NCBI RefSeq assembly: GCF_901411515.1
Contig: NZ_CABDUX010000002.1
Span: 806,001 to 870,000, forward strand
Reading direction: 5' to 3'
Origin: Raoultibacter phocaeensis
GTDB lineage: Bacteria; Actinomycetota; Coriobacteriia; Coriobacteriales; Eggerthellaceae
Length of the DNA: 64,000 bases
Below the pieces are notes generated by a model that was not told where the DNA came from, did no database searches, and saw only the letters and a list, made by a program, of their open reading frames with translations. Below are positions 35,271 through 43,532 of this stretch, piece by piece. The number at the start of each line of letters is the position of its first letter. Position 1 is the first letter of the stretch. Position numbers and translations under genes: made by a program.

Positions 35271-35284
35271 ATAAGTTAACTAAA
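35271..35284 (-). promoter_or_regulatory. AT-rich operator-like palindrome, site 2
   Basis: The minus strand reads TTTAGTTAACTTAT, identical over 14 bases to the site at 34689-34702. It overlaps the predicted start site of the promoter at 35235-35263. Confidence 0.6.
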
Positions 35285-35322
35285 GCGAACAAAATGATAC
35301 GAACCGATGCGAGGAGATACGT

Positions 35323-35841
35323 ATGCCACTAGGCGAATTCGAACTGGCTGGAGATGTGGCCAAGGGCGCGGGATGCGGTTCTACTGTGCGGGATACCCGA
35401 CGGGAATCCGCCGCGCGGGATAGCCGATGCGCTTCGCAGAGCGCCCCCGAGCCCCAAGGGCGCACGAGCGCAACCAAGGCGCTGTGGGCAGTCGGCGGTT
35501 TCGCGTGCTTCGGGCTCGGTGTGCTCGGAGCCGTCCTGCCCATCATACCGACGACGCCGTTTCTCCTGGCAGCTGCGTTCTTCTTTGCACGTTCGTCCGA
35601 CAAGCTCAACGCGTGGTTCAAATCAACCGCGCTCTATAAGCGGGTGCTCGAGGGCTACGCAACCAAGCGGAGCATGACCGTCAAGGCGAAGCTCGCAATT
35701 CTCGTACCCGTGACGGTTCTGCTCGCCATCGGATTCATGCTCATGGCGAACGTGCCTGTCGGCCGGGTGGTGCTCGCCGTCGTGTGGATTGCCCATGTCA
35801 TCTACTTCGGGTTCGTCGTTAAGACGGAAAGGGCTTCGTAG
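35323..35841 (+). CDS. DUF454 (YbaN-like) membrane protein
   Basis: The 172-aa protein has a non-conserved polar N-terminus of about 50 residues. The DUF454 core follows: a helix GFACFGLGVLGAVLPIIPTTP, then FLLAAAFFFARSS, and two C-terminal helices ending VIYFGFVVKTERAS. DUF454 proteins are small inner-membrane proteins of unknown activity. ATG at 35323 lies about 55 bp downstream of a good promoter and operator-like site. About 100 bp downstream begins the fused CydDC-like ABC transporter; DUF454 next to an ABC exporter suggests a joint role in thiol, heme or metal handling (inference). Confidence 0.85.
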   Translation: MPLGEFELAGDVAKGAGCGSTVRDTRRESAARDSRCASQSAPEPQGRTSATKALWAVGGFACFGLGVLGAVLPIIPTTPFLLAAAFFFARSSDKLNAWFKSTALYKRVLEGYATKRSMTVKAKLAILVPVTVLLAIGFMLMANVPVGRVVLAVVWIAHVIYFGFVVKTERAS

Positions 35842-35946
35842 CGTCGAAGCGTCCGCTTGAATCCTTCGGCGAAAAGTTGACCGAATCTAACCGCAATGTG
35901 TTAGGCTTGGATAACAACTTTTTCAGGACTGCGGAAACGGGGATAC

Positions 35947-38900
35947 ATGTTCAATAAACGGCTTTTGGCCATGGTGCCGACGGCCATGCGCTATATTCTA
36001 GCCAATGTGCTGTTCCAATGGATCGCTCTTGTCGCCAACATCGCAGTGATGGTAACCATCGGGTTGTTCATCTACGACACGCTCGGTCGCACCGAGGCAG
36101 CCATGCCGCTCGTCCAGGTGCTCGCCGTAGCCGCCGTAGCTATCGCGGTTCGGATGCTCTGCACGACGTTTGCGCAGTCCATGAGTTTCAAGGCAGCGTC
36201 GATTGCGAAAAAGACGATGCGTCAAGCCGTCTACGACAAGCTTGCACGCCTCGGGCCTTCCTACGCCGAAAACGTGTCGACGAGCGAAGCGGTGCAGATG
36301 AGCGTCGAGGGGACCGAGCAGCTCGAAGTGTACTTCGGATCGTATCTCCCTCAGGTGCTCTATGCGATCGCGGCACCCGTCACGCTGTTCTGCTTTCTTG
36401 CACCCTGGAGCTTCCCTGCGGCTGTCGTGCTGTTCGTGTGCGTGCCGCTCATCCCCGTATCGATCATAGCCATCCAGCGCATCGCGCGCCGTGTCGTTCG
36501 CACGTACTGGGGTAAATACGCCGATTTGGGGGCGACGTTTCTTGAGAACCTGCAAGGCCTCACCACGCTCAAGATATACCGAGCCGACGGCGCGCGCCAC
36601 GAGCGCATGAACGAAGAGGCCGAAGGCTTCAGGCAGGCGACCATGAAGCTGCTCTCGATGCAGCTCAACTCTATCAACGTGATGGACCTGCTTGCGTACG
36701 GCGGCGCTGCGGCGGGCATCATCGTCGTGTTGTTCCAGTTCGCGGGCGGCGCGGCTTCGCTTGCGGCGGCCTTCATCATTGTGTTCCTCTCGGCCGAATT
36801 CTTCATACCCATGCGTACGCTCGGCTCCTTCTTCCATACCGCGATGAACGGCATCGCGGCGGCGGAGAAGATGTTCGATCTCCTCGATACGCCTGAGCCC
36901 GAGCGCGGAAACGAGCGGATCGATCCGGCGAACTGCTCGATCAGCTGCCGCAGTCTCACGTATTCGTACGACGGTAAGCGCACCGTGCTCGATCACATCT
37001 ATTTCGATGTGAAACAGAATCGTTTCACGGCGATCGTCGGCGAGAGCGGCTCGGGTAAATCGACACTCGCGGGCATTCTTTCGGGGAAGAACGCGGCGTT
37101 TAGCGGAACGGTGACGATAGGCGGCACCGATGTGAACGCCATTTCGCGCGAATCGCTCATGGAATCACTCACCACTGTCTCGTTTTCGAGCTACCTGTTC
37201 AAGGGCAGTGTGCGGTCGAACCTACTTATGGGAAACCCCGAAGCGACCGACGAAGAGCTGTGGGCCGTCCTCGACCGATGCCGCCTCGGCCAGTTCGTGC
37301 GCGCTTCGGGCGGACTCGATATGCCGCTTGCGGAGCAGGCGGCGAACCTCTCGGGCGGGCAACGCCAGCGCCTCGCCATGGCGCGGGCGCTTCTGCACGA
37401 CAGCGCCATCTACCTGTTCGACGAGGCCACCTCCAACATCGATGCCGAAAGCGAGGCGGCTCTGCTCGAGGCGATCGACGAGCTTGCGCGTACGAAGACC
37501 GTCATCATGATCTCGCACCGTTTGGCGGCCATCAAAGGTGCCGATTGCATCTATGCGATGGAGGACGGGCGCATTGCCGAGGTGGGCACGCACGACGAGC
37601 TCCTTGCGCACGGTTCGGTGTACGCGCGGCTGTGGAACCAGCAGGCGAGTCTCGAGGCGTACGTCGCGTCTGAAGAAGCCGCGTGCGGAGCTGCTGAGCA
37701 TGCGGTGTCGCTCGGGGGCTCGGCAGCTTCGTGCGGCGTTCAGGAAACGGACGGTTGCGGCGTAGGGGACGAACGCCGCCAGAGCGGCGCCCCCGCGGTC
37801 AGCGAATGCGGCTCTGGGGTCGGTGGTGCCGCGGTCGGCCTTCGCGCGGACGACCTCGTTGCGCGCGGAACCGTTACCGCCGCCCCCGACGCCGCCGTGT
37901 CCGCAGAGGCGCCGCGGCGCAAGCGCTCGAACCTCTCGATCATGCTGCGCCTCATTGCGCTCGTGGGACCGCTGCTGCCGGTCATGGTGCTCGCCATCGC
38001 GCTCGGCGTCGGAGGTTTCCTCGCAGCCATTTTCCTCACCACCTTCGGCGCGTACGGCATCACCGATGCGGCCGGCATGCCCGCGGGCATCGGCTTCGCG
38101 ACGGCGTGCGTGCTCGTGACGGTGTGCGGTATCGTGCGCGGGCCCCTTCGCTACGGCGAGCAGCTCTGCAACCACTTCATCGCCTTCAAGCTGCTCGCGC
38201 TCATCCGCGACAAGGTGTTCGGGGCGCTAAGATCGCTCGCCCCGGCGAAGCTCGAGGGACGCGACAAGGGCAACCTCATCTCGCTCATCACTTCCGACAT
38301 CGAGCTTCTCGAAGTGTTCTACGCGCACACGATCTCGCCGATCGCCATCGCGATCATCGTCTCGCTTGTCATGGCGGCGTTCATCGGGTCGTTCTCGGTG
38401 CCGCTCGCTCTGCTCGCGGTGCTCGCGTACGCGGTTATCGGCATCGTCGTGCCCCTTGCGGCCTCCCGCGCTTCGGGAAGATCGGGCCGCGCGTTTCGCG
38501 ACCAGGTGGGCGATATGAACACGTTCGTGCTCGACAGCCTGCGGGGGCTTCGCGAGACGCTCCAGTACGGCTTCGATCGGAAACGCTCCGTCGAGCTAGG
38601 CGCGCGCACCGAAGGTCTCGCATCGGTCGAAGCGGGCCTCAAGCGCTCGACTGCGCGGTTCATGGCGCTCACCGGCGCGCTCGTGCTCGCTTTCGACGCA
38701 GGCATGGTGGCGGTTGCGTTTTCGCTGTACCAGGCGGGTTCGGTGGGCTTTTCGGGCGCGCTCATCTGCACGATGGCGTTCATGTCTTCGTTCGGACCGG
38801 TGATCGCCGTTGCGAATCTGGGTTCCACGCTTCAGCAGACGTTCGCTTCGGGTGCGCGCGTGCTCGACGTGCTCGATGAGGATCCGGAGGTACGCGATGT

Positions 38901-39573
38901 GGAAGACGGCGTCGATATCGCGTTTGACGGAGCCGAAGCGCGCCATGTCTCGTTCTCCTACGGCGCCGAACCCATTCTCGACGACGTGACGCTCGCGATT
39001 CGGCCCGGGTCTGTTGTGAACATCGCCGGGCGCAGCGGCTCGGGAAAATCGACGTTCCTCAAGCTGCTCATGCGGTTCTGGGATGTATCGGACGGCTCGA
39101 TCGTGCTGTCCGATACCGACATTCGCCGCATCAACGCCGAGAGTTTGCGCGATTCCGAAAGCTACATGACACAGGAGACGCACCTGTTCTCCGGTACGGT
39201 GCGCGAAAACCTTACGCTCGTCAAGCCGGACGCAACCGATGAGGAGCTCGATGATGCGTGCCGCAAGGCGGCGATCCTCGAATTGATCGAGCGTTTGCCG
39301 AAAGGCTACAACACGCCGGTCGGCGAGCTGGGGGATACGCTCTCGGGCGGCGAGCGGCAGAGGATCGGCCTTGCGCGCGTGTTCCTCTACGATGCGCCGT
39401 TCGTGCTCCTTGACGAGCCCACCTCGAATCTCGACAGCCTGAACGAAGCTGCCGTGCTCTCTGCGCTCGAAGCGAGCAAGGTGGGCAAGACGATCGTGCT
39501 CGTGAGCCATCGCGCTTCGACCTGCCGGTTCGCCGATGTCGTGTATTCGGTCGAGCGGGGAAGGGTGAGCTAG
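35947..39573 (+). CDS. Fused CydDC-like ABC exporter (two TMD-NBD halves in one chain)
   Basis: The 1208-aa protein joins two complete half-transporters. The first has six helices (about 15-300), Walker A GESGSGKST (365-373), signature LSGGQRQRLAMARA (about 469) and Walker B IYLFDEATSNID. A Gly/Ala-rich linker (about 575-650) follows. The second has its own membrane domain, Walker A GRSGSGKST (about 1028) and LSGGERQRIGLARV with LLDEPTSNLD. CydDC in other bacteria exports cysteine/glutathione and supports cytochrome bd and heme maturation; usually it is two genes. The stop overlaps the start of the DUF523 gene. Confidence 0.88.
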   Translation: MFNKRLLAMVPTAMRYILANVLFQWIALVANIAVMVTIGLFIYDTLGRTEAAMPLVQVLAVAAVAIAVRMLCTTFAQSMSFKAASIAKKTMRQAVYDKLARLGPSYAENVSTSEAVQMSVEGTEQLEVYFGSYLPQVLYAIAAPVTLFCFLAPWSFPAAVVLFVCVPLIPVSIIAIQRIARRVVRTYWGKYADLGATFLENLQGLTTLKIYRADGARHERMNEEAEGFRQATMKLLSMQLNSINVMDLLAYGGAAAGIIVVLFQFAGGAASLAAAFIIVFLSAEFFIPMRTLGSFFHTAMNGIAAAEKMFDLLDTPEPERGNERIDPANCSISCRSLTYSYDGKRTVLDHIYFDVKQNRFTAIVGESGSGKSTLAGILSGKNAAFSGTVTIGGTDVNAISRESLMESLTTVSFSSYLFKGSVRSNLLMGNPEATDEELWAVLDRCRLGQFVRASGGLDMPLAEQAANLSGGQRQRLAMARALLHDSAIYLFDEATSNIDAESEAALLEAIDELARTKTVIMISHRLAAIKGADCIYAMEDGRIAEVGTHDELLAHGSVYARLWNQQASLEAYVASEEAACGAAEHAVSLGGSAASCGVQETDGCGVGDERRQSGAPAVSECGSGVGGAAVGLRADDLVARGTVTAAPDAAVSAEAPRRKRSNLSIMLRLIALVGPLLPVMVLAIALGVGGFLAAIFLTTFGAYGITDAAGMPAGIGFATACVLVTVCGIVRGPLRYGEQLCNHFIAFKLLALIRDKVFGALRSLAPAKLEGRDKGNLISLITSDIELLEVFYAHTISPIAIAIIVSLVMAAFIGSFSVPLALLAVLAYAVIGIVVPLAASRASGRSGRAFRDQVGDMNTFVLDSLRGLRETLQYGFDRKRSVELGARTEGLASVEAGLKRSTARFMALTGALVLAFDAGMVAVAFSLYQAGSVGFSGALICTMAFMSSFGPVIAVANLGSTLQQTFASGARVLDVLDEDPEVRDVEDGVDIAFDGAEARHVSFSYGAEPILDDVTLAIRPGSVVNIAGRSGSGKSTFLKLLMRFWDVSDGSIVLSDTDIRRINAESLRDSESYMTQETHLFSGTVRENLTLVKPDATDEELDDACRKAAILELIERLPKGYNTPVGELGDTLSGGERQRIGLARVFLYDAPFVLLDEPTSNLDSLNEAAVLSALEASKVGKTIVLVSHRASTCRFADVVYSVERGRVS

Positions 39574-40088
39574 TGGACGGTGCGGCGCTCACCGCTTCTG
39601 CGCAGTCGGGCGAATCGGGCGCGTTTTCCGGCAGCATGGCGCGGCCCGCTGTTCTCGTGAGCGCGTGCTTGCTCGGCGAGCCGTGCCGCTATGACGGGCG
39701 GGCGTGTGCCTGCGAGGGCATCGGGGCGCTTTCTGCCGCCGTCGAGATCGTGGCCGTATGCCCCGAGGTTGCGGGCGGTCTCCCGATTCCACGCGAACCA
39801 GCCGAACTGTCAAGGGGCCGCGCAACAACCCGAAGCGGCGTCGACGTCACCGAAGCGTATCGTCGCGGAGCCGCAGAGGCGGTTCGCCTGGCTTGCGAGC
39901 GGGGCTGCCGCTTCGCCGTGCTCAAGGAGCGCAGCCCTTCCTGCGGATACGGCGAAGTGTACGACGGCACATTTGCGGGCATACTTGTCGAAGGCGACGG
40001 TATAGCCGCAGCTCAGCTTGCGAAAGCGGGTATCGAGGTGTTCGGTGAATCGCGTATCGACGAGCTGATTACCCTGGTCAAGCGGTGA
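39573..40088 (+). CDS. DUF523 family protein
   Basis: The 171-aa protein has the DUF523 hallmarks SACLLGEPCRYDG near residue 31-43, VAVCPEVAGGLPIPREPAEL near 63-82, and VLKERSPSCGYGEVYDG near 126. The conserved cysteines suggest metal or Fe-S binding; function is not established. GTG at 39573 overlaps the preceding TAG by one base, implying translational coupling; an ATG at 39636 is an alternative start. It completes the DUF454-ABC unit. Confidence 0.85.
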   Translation: MDGAALTASAQSGESGAFSGSMARPAVLVSACLLGEPCRYDGRACACEGIGALSAAVEIVAVCPEVAGGLPIPREPAELSRGRATTRSGVDVTEAYRRGAAEAVRLACERGCRFAVLKERSPSCGYGEVYDGTFAGILVEGDGIAAAQLAKAGIEVFGESRIDELITLVKR

Positions 40089-40162
40089 GGTTGCCTGATT
40101 CGTCTACTCTTAGTACGTGATGGCCGACTGGCCGAGCGTTGGGAGCCGGACCAGCCGGTCAC

Positions 40163-40333
40163 AGCTCGACCAAAATCGTGCCATTTGGCATGATTTTTGC
40201 TCTGCTTCCCTCTGCATTCATGAGCAGAATGAAAGCGTCTCTGCGTAATACCAGATCAGAAGCGTATATCACTTTTTGAGGATATTGTCTCACGATGAGG
40301 ACCATGCCAAATGGCACGATTTTGGTCGGAGCT
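40163..40333. repeat. Palindromic element with 25-bp perfect arms, related to 34258-34407
   Basis: The sequence 40168-40192 (GACCAAAATCGTGCCATT and following bases) is the exact complement of 40303-40327, and pairing continues through AGCTC at the outer ends. The interior holds a TTCAT/ATGAA mini-stem. Arm sequence is similar to the 34258 element with matching changes in both arms. Confidence 0.78.
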
Positions 40334-40402
40334 CGCCCGCTGGGTTGCTCCACCGATCCGGGATCTTTTTGCACTCGCCGAGCCGGTTCGCGGCGAACGA
40401 GA

Positions 40403-40426
40403 AAAACCGGGCCGAAGCCCGGTTTT
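40403..40426. terminator. Bidirectional terminator with CGAA tetraloop
   Basis: AAAACCGGGC (40403-40412) pairs with GCCCGGTTTT (40417-40426) around a CGAA tetraloop. With A and T runs on both sides it can terminate the aquaporin transcript (-) and readthrough from the + strand. Confidence 0.85.
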
Positions 40427-40500
40427 CGCTTGGATCCGTTTGCTTGCTGCGGGAGGCACATGCGCACGATGCGCCTTTGAAGCGACAAACGAGCAGGCGC

Positions 40501-41205
40501 TTACTTCGCCGACTTGAAGAACCTCCAGATGAGGGCAGCCAATGCGGCACCGACGAGCGGGGCTGCGATGAATACCCACACCTGCGAGATGGCTGTGGCG
40601 TCGATCGGCGCCATGAAGAGCGCCGGACCGAAGCTGCGGGCGGGATTGACCGAGGTGCCGGTCAGCGGGATGCCCATGATGTGCACGAACGTAAGCGTGA
40701 GGCCGATGATAATGCCCGCGTACGGCGCGGTCTTCTCGTTGGCCGTAGAACCGAGCACCGAAAGCACGAAGATGCAGGTGAGGATGACTTCGACCACGAG
40801 CGCGCCCGCAAGGCCGAGGCCCACCGATGAAGCGGCGCCGTAGCCGTCGCAGCCGAGCCCTGTTGCCGCAACGCCGCCGAGGGCGGTGCTGCTCGAGATG
40901 ATGAAGTAGAGGATGCCCGCGCCGACGATGCCGCCGATGAATTGCGCGATCCAGTATCCTGCGAGGTCTTTGCCCGACAAGCGCTTGTCGAGGAACAGAC
41001 CGAAGGATACGGCGGGGTTGATGTGGCAACCCGAAACGTTTCCGATGACGAACGCCATGGCGATGATCGACAGTCCGAACGCGAATGCGATGCCGAGCGT
41101 GCCGAGCACCGCCCCCGCAACAGCAGCGCTTCCGCAGCCGAACAGGGTGAGCACGCAGGTGCCGAACGCTTCGGCGGCGTACTTCTTGATGGAAGATGCT
41201 TCCAT
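40501..41205 (-). CDS. MIP family aquaporin
   Basis: The 234-aa protein has six membrane helices and the two half-helix motifs of aquaporins: HINPAVSFGL in the first half and SVNPARSFGPAL in the second, the latter with the selectivity-filter arginine. The sequence resembles AqpZ-type water channels more than glycerol facilitators (no long GlpF-type insert). ATG at 41205 follows AAGGAGG. It is a monocistronic unit bounded by the terminator at 40403-40426. Permeant is inferred from family. Confidence 0.92.
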   Translation of the reverse strand: MEASSIKKYAAEAFGTCVLTLFGCGSAAVAGAVLGTLGIAFAFGLSIIAMAFVIGNVSGCHINPAVSFGLFLDKRLSGKDLAGYWIAQFIGGIVGAGILYFIISSSTALGGVAATGLGCDGYGAASSVGLGLAGALVVEVILTCIFVLSVLGSTANEKTAPYAGIIIGLTLTFVHIMGIPLTGTSVNPARSFGPALFMAPIDATAISQVWVFIAAPLVGAALAALIWRFFKSAK

Positions 41206-41454
41206 GCTTTGTCCTCCTTGCTAGATGATGGTGTGCAACCGCACATGCTACCACCCAAGCAGGGGATACGTTCTTGGTTCATCTAATAGTTGCGCCCCAT
41301 TGCGGGGCGGTTCGGGCTGGGTGCACGGTCGGGCGCCGGCCTGCTGTCGCACGGCGCGGCGGAGTCGACACGGTTGCGCTTTACATGGCCCGCAGTGCGG
41401 CGCATGCGCCCGCCCGATCCGCCGGTCGAGGCTTTTGCCCGGGCGCCGACCTTC

Positions 41455-42006
41455 TTACCGGGCGGGTGGAAGCGCTCTCTCGGCAAGCGTTGTCCCGTCG
41501 AGCCCCTTGAGGGCGAACGCACCGTCCTTATAGACTGCGTAGCTCGCCGATCCGTCCTTCGGGATCGAGATGCTGCCGGGGTTCACGAGCAGGATGCCGC
41601 TTTGCTCTTCAAGCAGCTTTACGTGCGTGTGTCCCGAGATGAAGGCGCTGCCGGGCGCAAGGTAGGGAAGTTCGTCGGCATCGAAGAGGTGCCCGTGGGT
41701 TGCGAACAGCGTGCGCCCCCGGTCGATCAGCTCGATGTAGTCGCCCCCGCAGGGAAACTCGAGCACCATCTGATCCACCTCGGCATCACAGTTTCCGCGA
41801 ACGGCGATGATGCGCTCTTTGAGCGCGTTCAGCATCTCGGCTACGGCCATCGGATCGTAGCCTTCGGGCAGGGCGTTGCGCGGGCCGTGGTACAGAAGGT
41901 CGCCGAGCAGAAGGATGCGGTCGGGTTCTTCTGCGTCGATACGGCAGACGAGCTCGCTGCAGAAACGGGCCGAGCCGTGCAGATCGGATGCGATGAGCAG
42001 TTTCAT
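41455..42006 (-). CDS. YfcE-type metallophosphoesterase
   Basis: The 183-aa protein has the calcineurin-like metal motifs ASDLHGSARF (D and H), LLGDLLYHGPRN (GD), VRGNCDAEVD (GNCD), ATHGHLFD and ISGHTHVKLLEE. YfcE/MJ0936-type enzymes hydrolyse phosphodiesters; the physiological substrate is unknown. ATG at 42006 is the natural start because MKLLIASDLHG begins the fold; the frame is open ten codons further. It lies 8 bp downstream of the HD hydrolase gene and is probably co-transcribed. Confidence 0.9.
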   Translation of the reverse strand: MKLLIASDLHGSARFCSELVCRIDAEEPDRILLLGDLLYHGPRNALPEGYDPMAVAEMLNALKERIIAVRGNCDAEVDQMVLEFPCGGDYIELIDRGRTLFATHGHLFDADELPYLAPGSAFISGHTHVKLLEEQSGILLVNPGSISIPKDGSASYAVYKDGAFALKGLDGTTLAERALPPAR

Positions 42007-42014
42007 GGGCTGCC

Positions 42015-43280
42015 TTACTTTCTCAGATCGGCGCAATAGTCTTGCGTGATGATGTGCTTGTCGCTTTTCGGGAAGAGGAACGCGTAGAGCGTCGTGAAGT
42101 AGCTGTCGGTCATCGACGCCATGTAATCGACGACGATCTGGTTCGGTTCTTCCTCAAGGTACTCCTCGGCGCGCACCGTGCGCGATTTTGTTACGAGGTT
42201 TGCGATGTGGTGCTTGAATATGGGTGACTCCTCGTTGTGCGCAAGCAGGTCGGATAGCAGCCGCTCGTACATTTCGGAGAACATCTCGCCGACGATGTTG
42301 CCGTATCCGGAAATCACGCCCTCGTTGTAGTAAATCTGCTCGTAGTTCTGCCGCTTCGCGCGCTTGAGGTCGTCGAACACCGCCTTGCTCATGGCGATGC
42401 GATCGGTTCCGTAGCTGTTGTTGACGATATCGACGGTGAGGTTATTGATGATCTGGGCATTTCCCCGTCCGATTACGTCTGAGTCGAACGACGAGAGCGA
42501 TCCGAGCACGCCCATATCGATGGCGTCCTGGCGGTCTTTGCCCACGTACGCGATCATATCGCTCACGCGCACGACGCAGCCTTCGAGCGTCGAGGGCCTG
42601 AGTGTCTTGATCGTCGACTCGTCGACGTAGCAGCGCTCGACGGTTGCATCGAAGTCGTCGAAATTCGAAAGTTCGCCCATGACAAGTACCTGCTGGGCAA
42701 ATTCGCCGTTGTGGCACAGCACGCCGTCGAGCGTTTGCAGGCTGATGTTGCGGCGGAAGAGCTTGTCGAGCACGCGCACCGAGTGCACGTTGTGGTTGAA
42801 AAAGCGCCCGGTGTTGCCGCGGTAGAGCTCATTCAGGAATTTCTCGCCCGCATGGCCGAACGGGGTATGCCCCACATCGTGGCCGAGTGCGATGGCTTCG
42901 ATGAGGTCGATGTTGAGTCCGAGTATGCCGCCGATGTTGCGGGCGATGCGGCTTACGAGCTGGACGTGCAAGCCGCGCCGCGAGATGTCGTCGTTTTGTA
43001 TGAACGAGAACACCTGGGTCTTGTCGGCGTAGCGGTTGTACGCGGGGACGTTGATGATCTTCTCGATGTCGCGTCCGAACGCAGGGCGCGTGAGCGTGGC
43101 TTCGTCGTGGTCGTTGCCGAGGCGGCGCATCACGTTTCCATCATCGAAGCGGTACGGGTTGCGTGCGCCGCTTTCCCGATCCTCGCGGATCGCATCGGCG
43201 ATGTGCGGATCGAGCGAAAGGTAAGGGATGGTGCTTCGGGTACGTGCCGCCTCATCCGAAGCGGTTTTTTTGGATTCCAT
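42015..43280 (-). CDS. dGTP triphosphohydrolase-like HD domain protein
   Basis: The 421-aa protein has a dGTPase-type N-terminal segment (RPAFGRDIEKIINVPAYNRYADKTQVF), the HD signature ALGHDVGHTPFGHAGE (about 122-137) and a distal metal-site Asp in RVSDMIAYVGKDRQD. Such enzymes hydrolyse dNTPs to nucleoside and triphosphate in the cytoplasm. ATG at 43280 follows GAGGAG about 11 nt upstream. The frame remains open far upstream to 43970 but that part overlaps rpoN on the other strand and is not credible. It precedes the phosphoesterase gene in one operon. Confidence 0.9.
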   Translation of the reverse strand: MESKKTASDEAARTRSTIPYLSLDPHIADAIREDRESGARNPYRFDDGNVMRRLGNDHDEATLTRPAFGRDIEKIINVPAYNRYADKTQVFSFIQNDDISRRGLHVQLVSRIARNIGGILGLNIDLIEAIALGHDVGHTPFGHAGEKFLNELYRGNTGRFFNHNVHSVRVLDKLFRRNISLQTLDGVLCHNGEFAQQVLVMGELSNFDDFDATVERCYVDESTIKTLRPSTLEGCVVRVSDMIAYVGKDRQDAIDMGVLGSLSSFDSDVIGRGNAQIINNLTVDIVNNSYGTDRIAMSKAVFDDLKRAKRQNYEQIYYNEGVISGYGNIVGEMFSEMYERLLSDLLAHNEESPIFKHHIANLVTKSRTVRAEEYLEEEPNQIVVDYMASMTDSYFTTLYAFLFPKSDKHIITQDYCADLRK

Positions 43281-43532
43281 AAATCGTGTGCTCCTCAGCG
43301 AGTGTCCGGGTGCAGGTTGCCGTGCGTGTTGTTCGCCGCTATTGTATCGCATTGCGGATGCACCGTCTTTCCGCGTCTGCAATGCGGTGCGCCCTGACAC
43401 TCTGCGGTATCGCGGTTTGTTGCGTTTCGCGGGTGCCGTCGCGCCGCATTCTCGTGGTACCATTGAAAAGGCGCACCGAAACGCCTGTTCCGGCTTGCGT
43501 TTACCCGCCTTGAGAAAAAGAGGTATGTCAGT

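Larger units (their letters stand above)
40089..40500. other. 412-bp convergent intergenic region with palindrome and terminator
   Basis: No gene is present. The region contains a 170-bp palindromic element (40163-40333), a sigma-54-like motif inside it (40186-40201), and a strong bidirectional terminator (40403-40426) next to the aquaporin stop. Confidence 0.7.
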
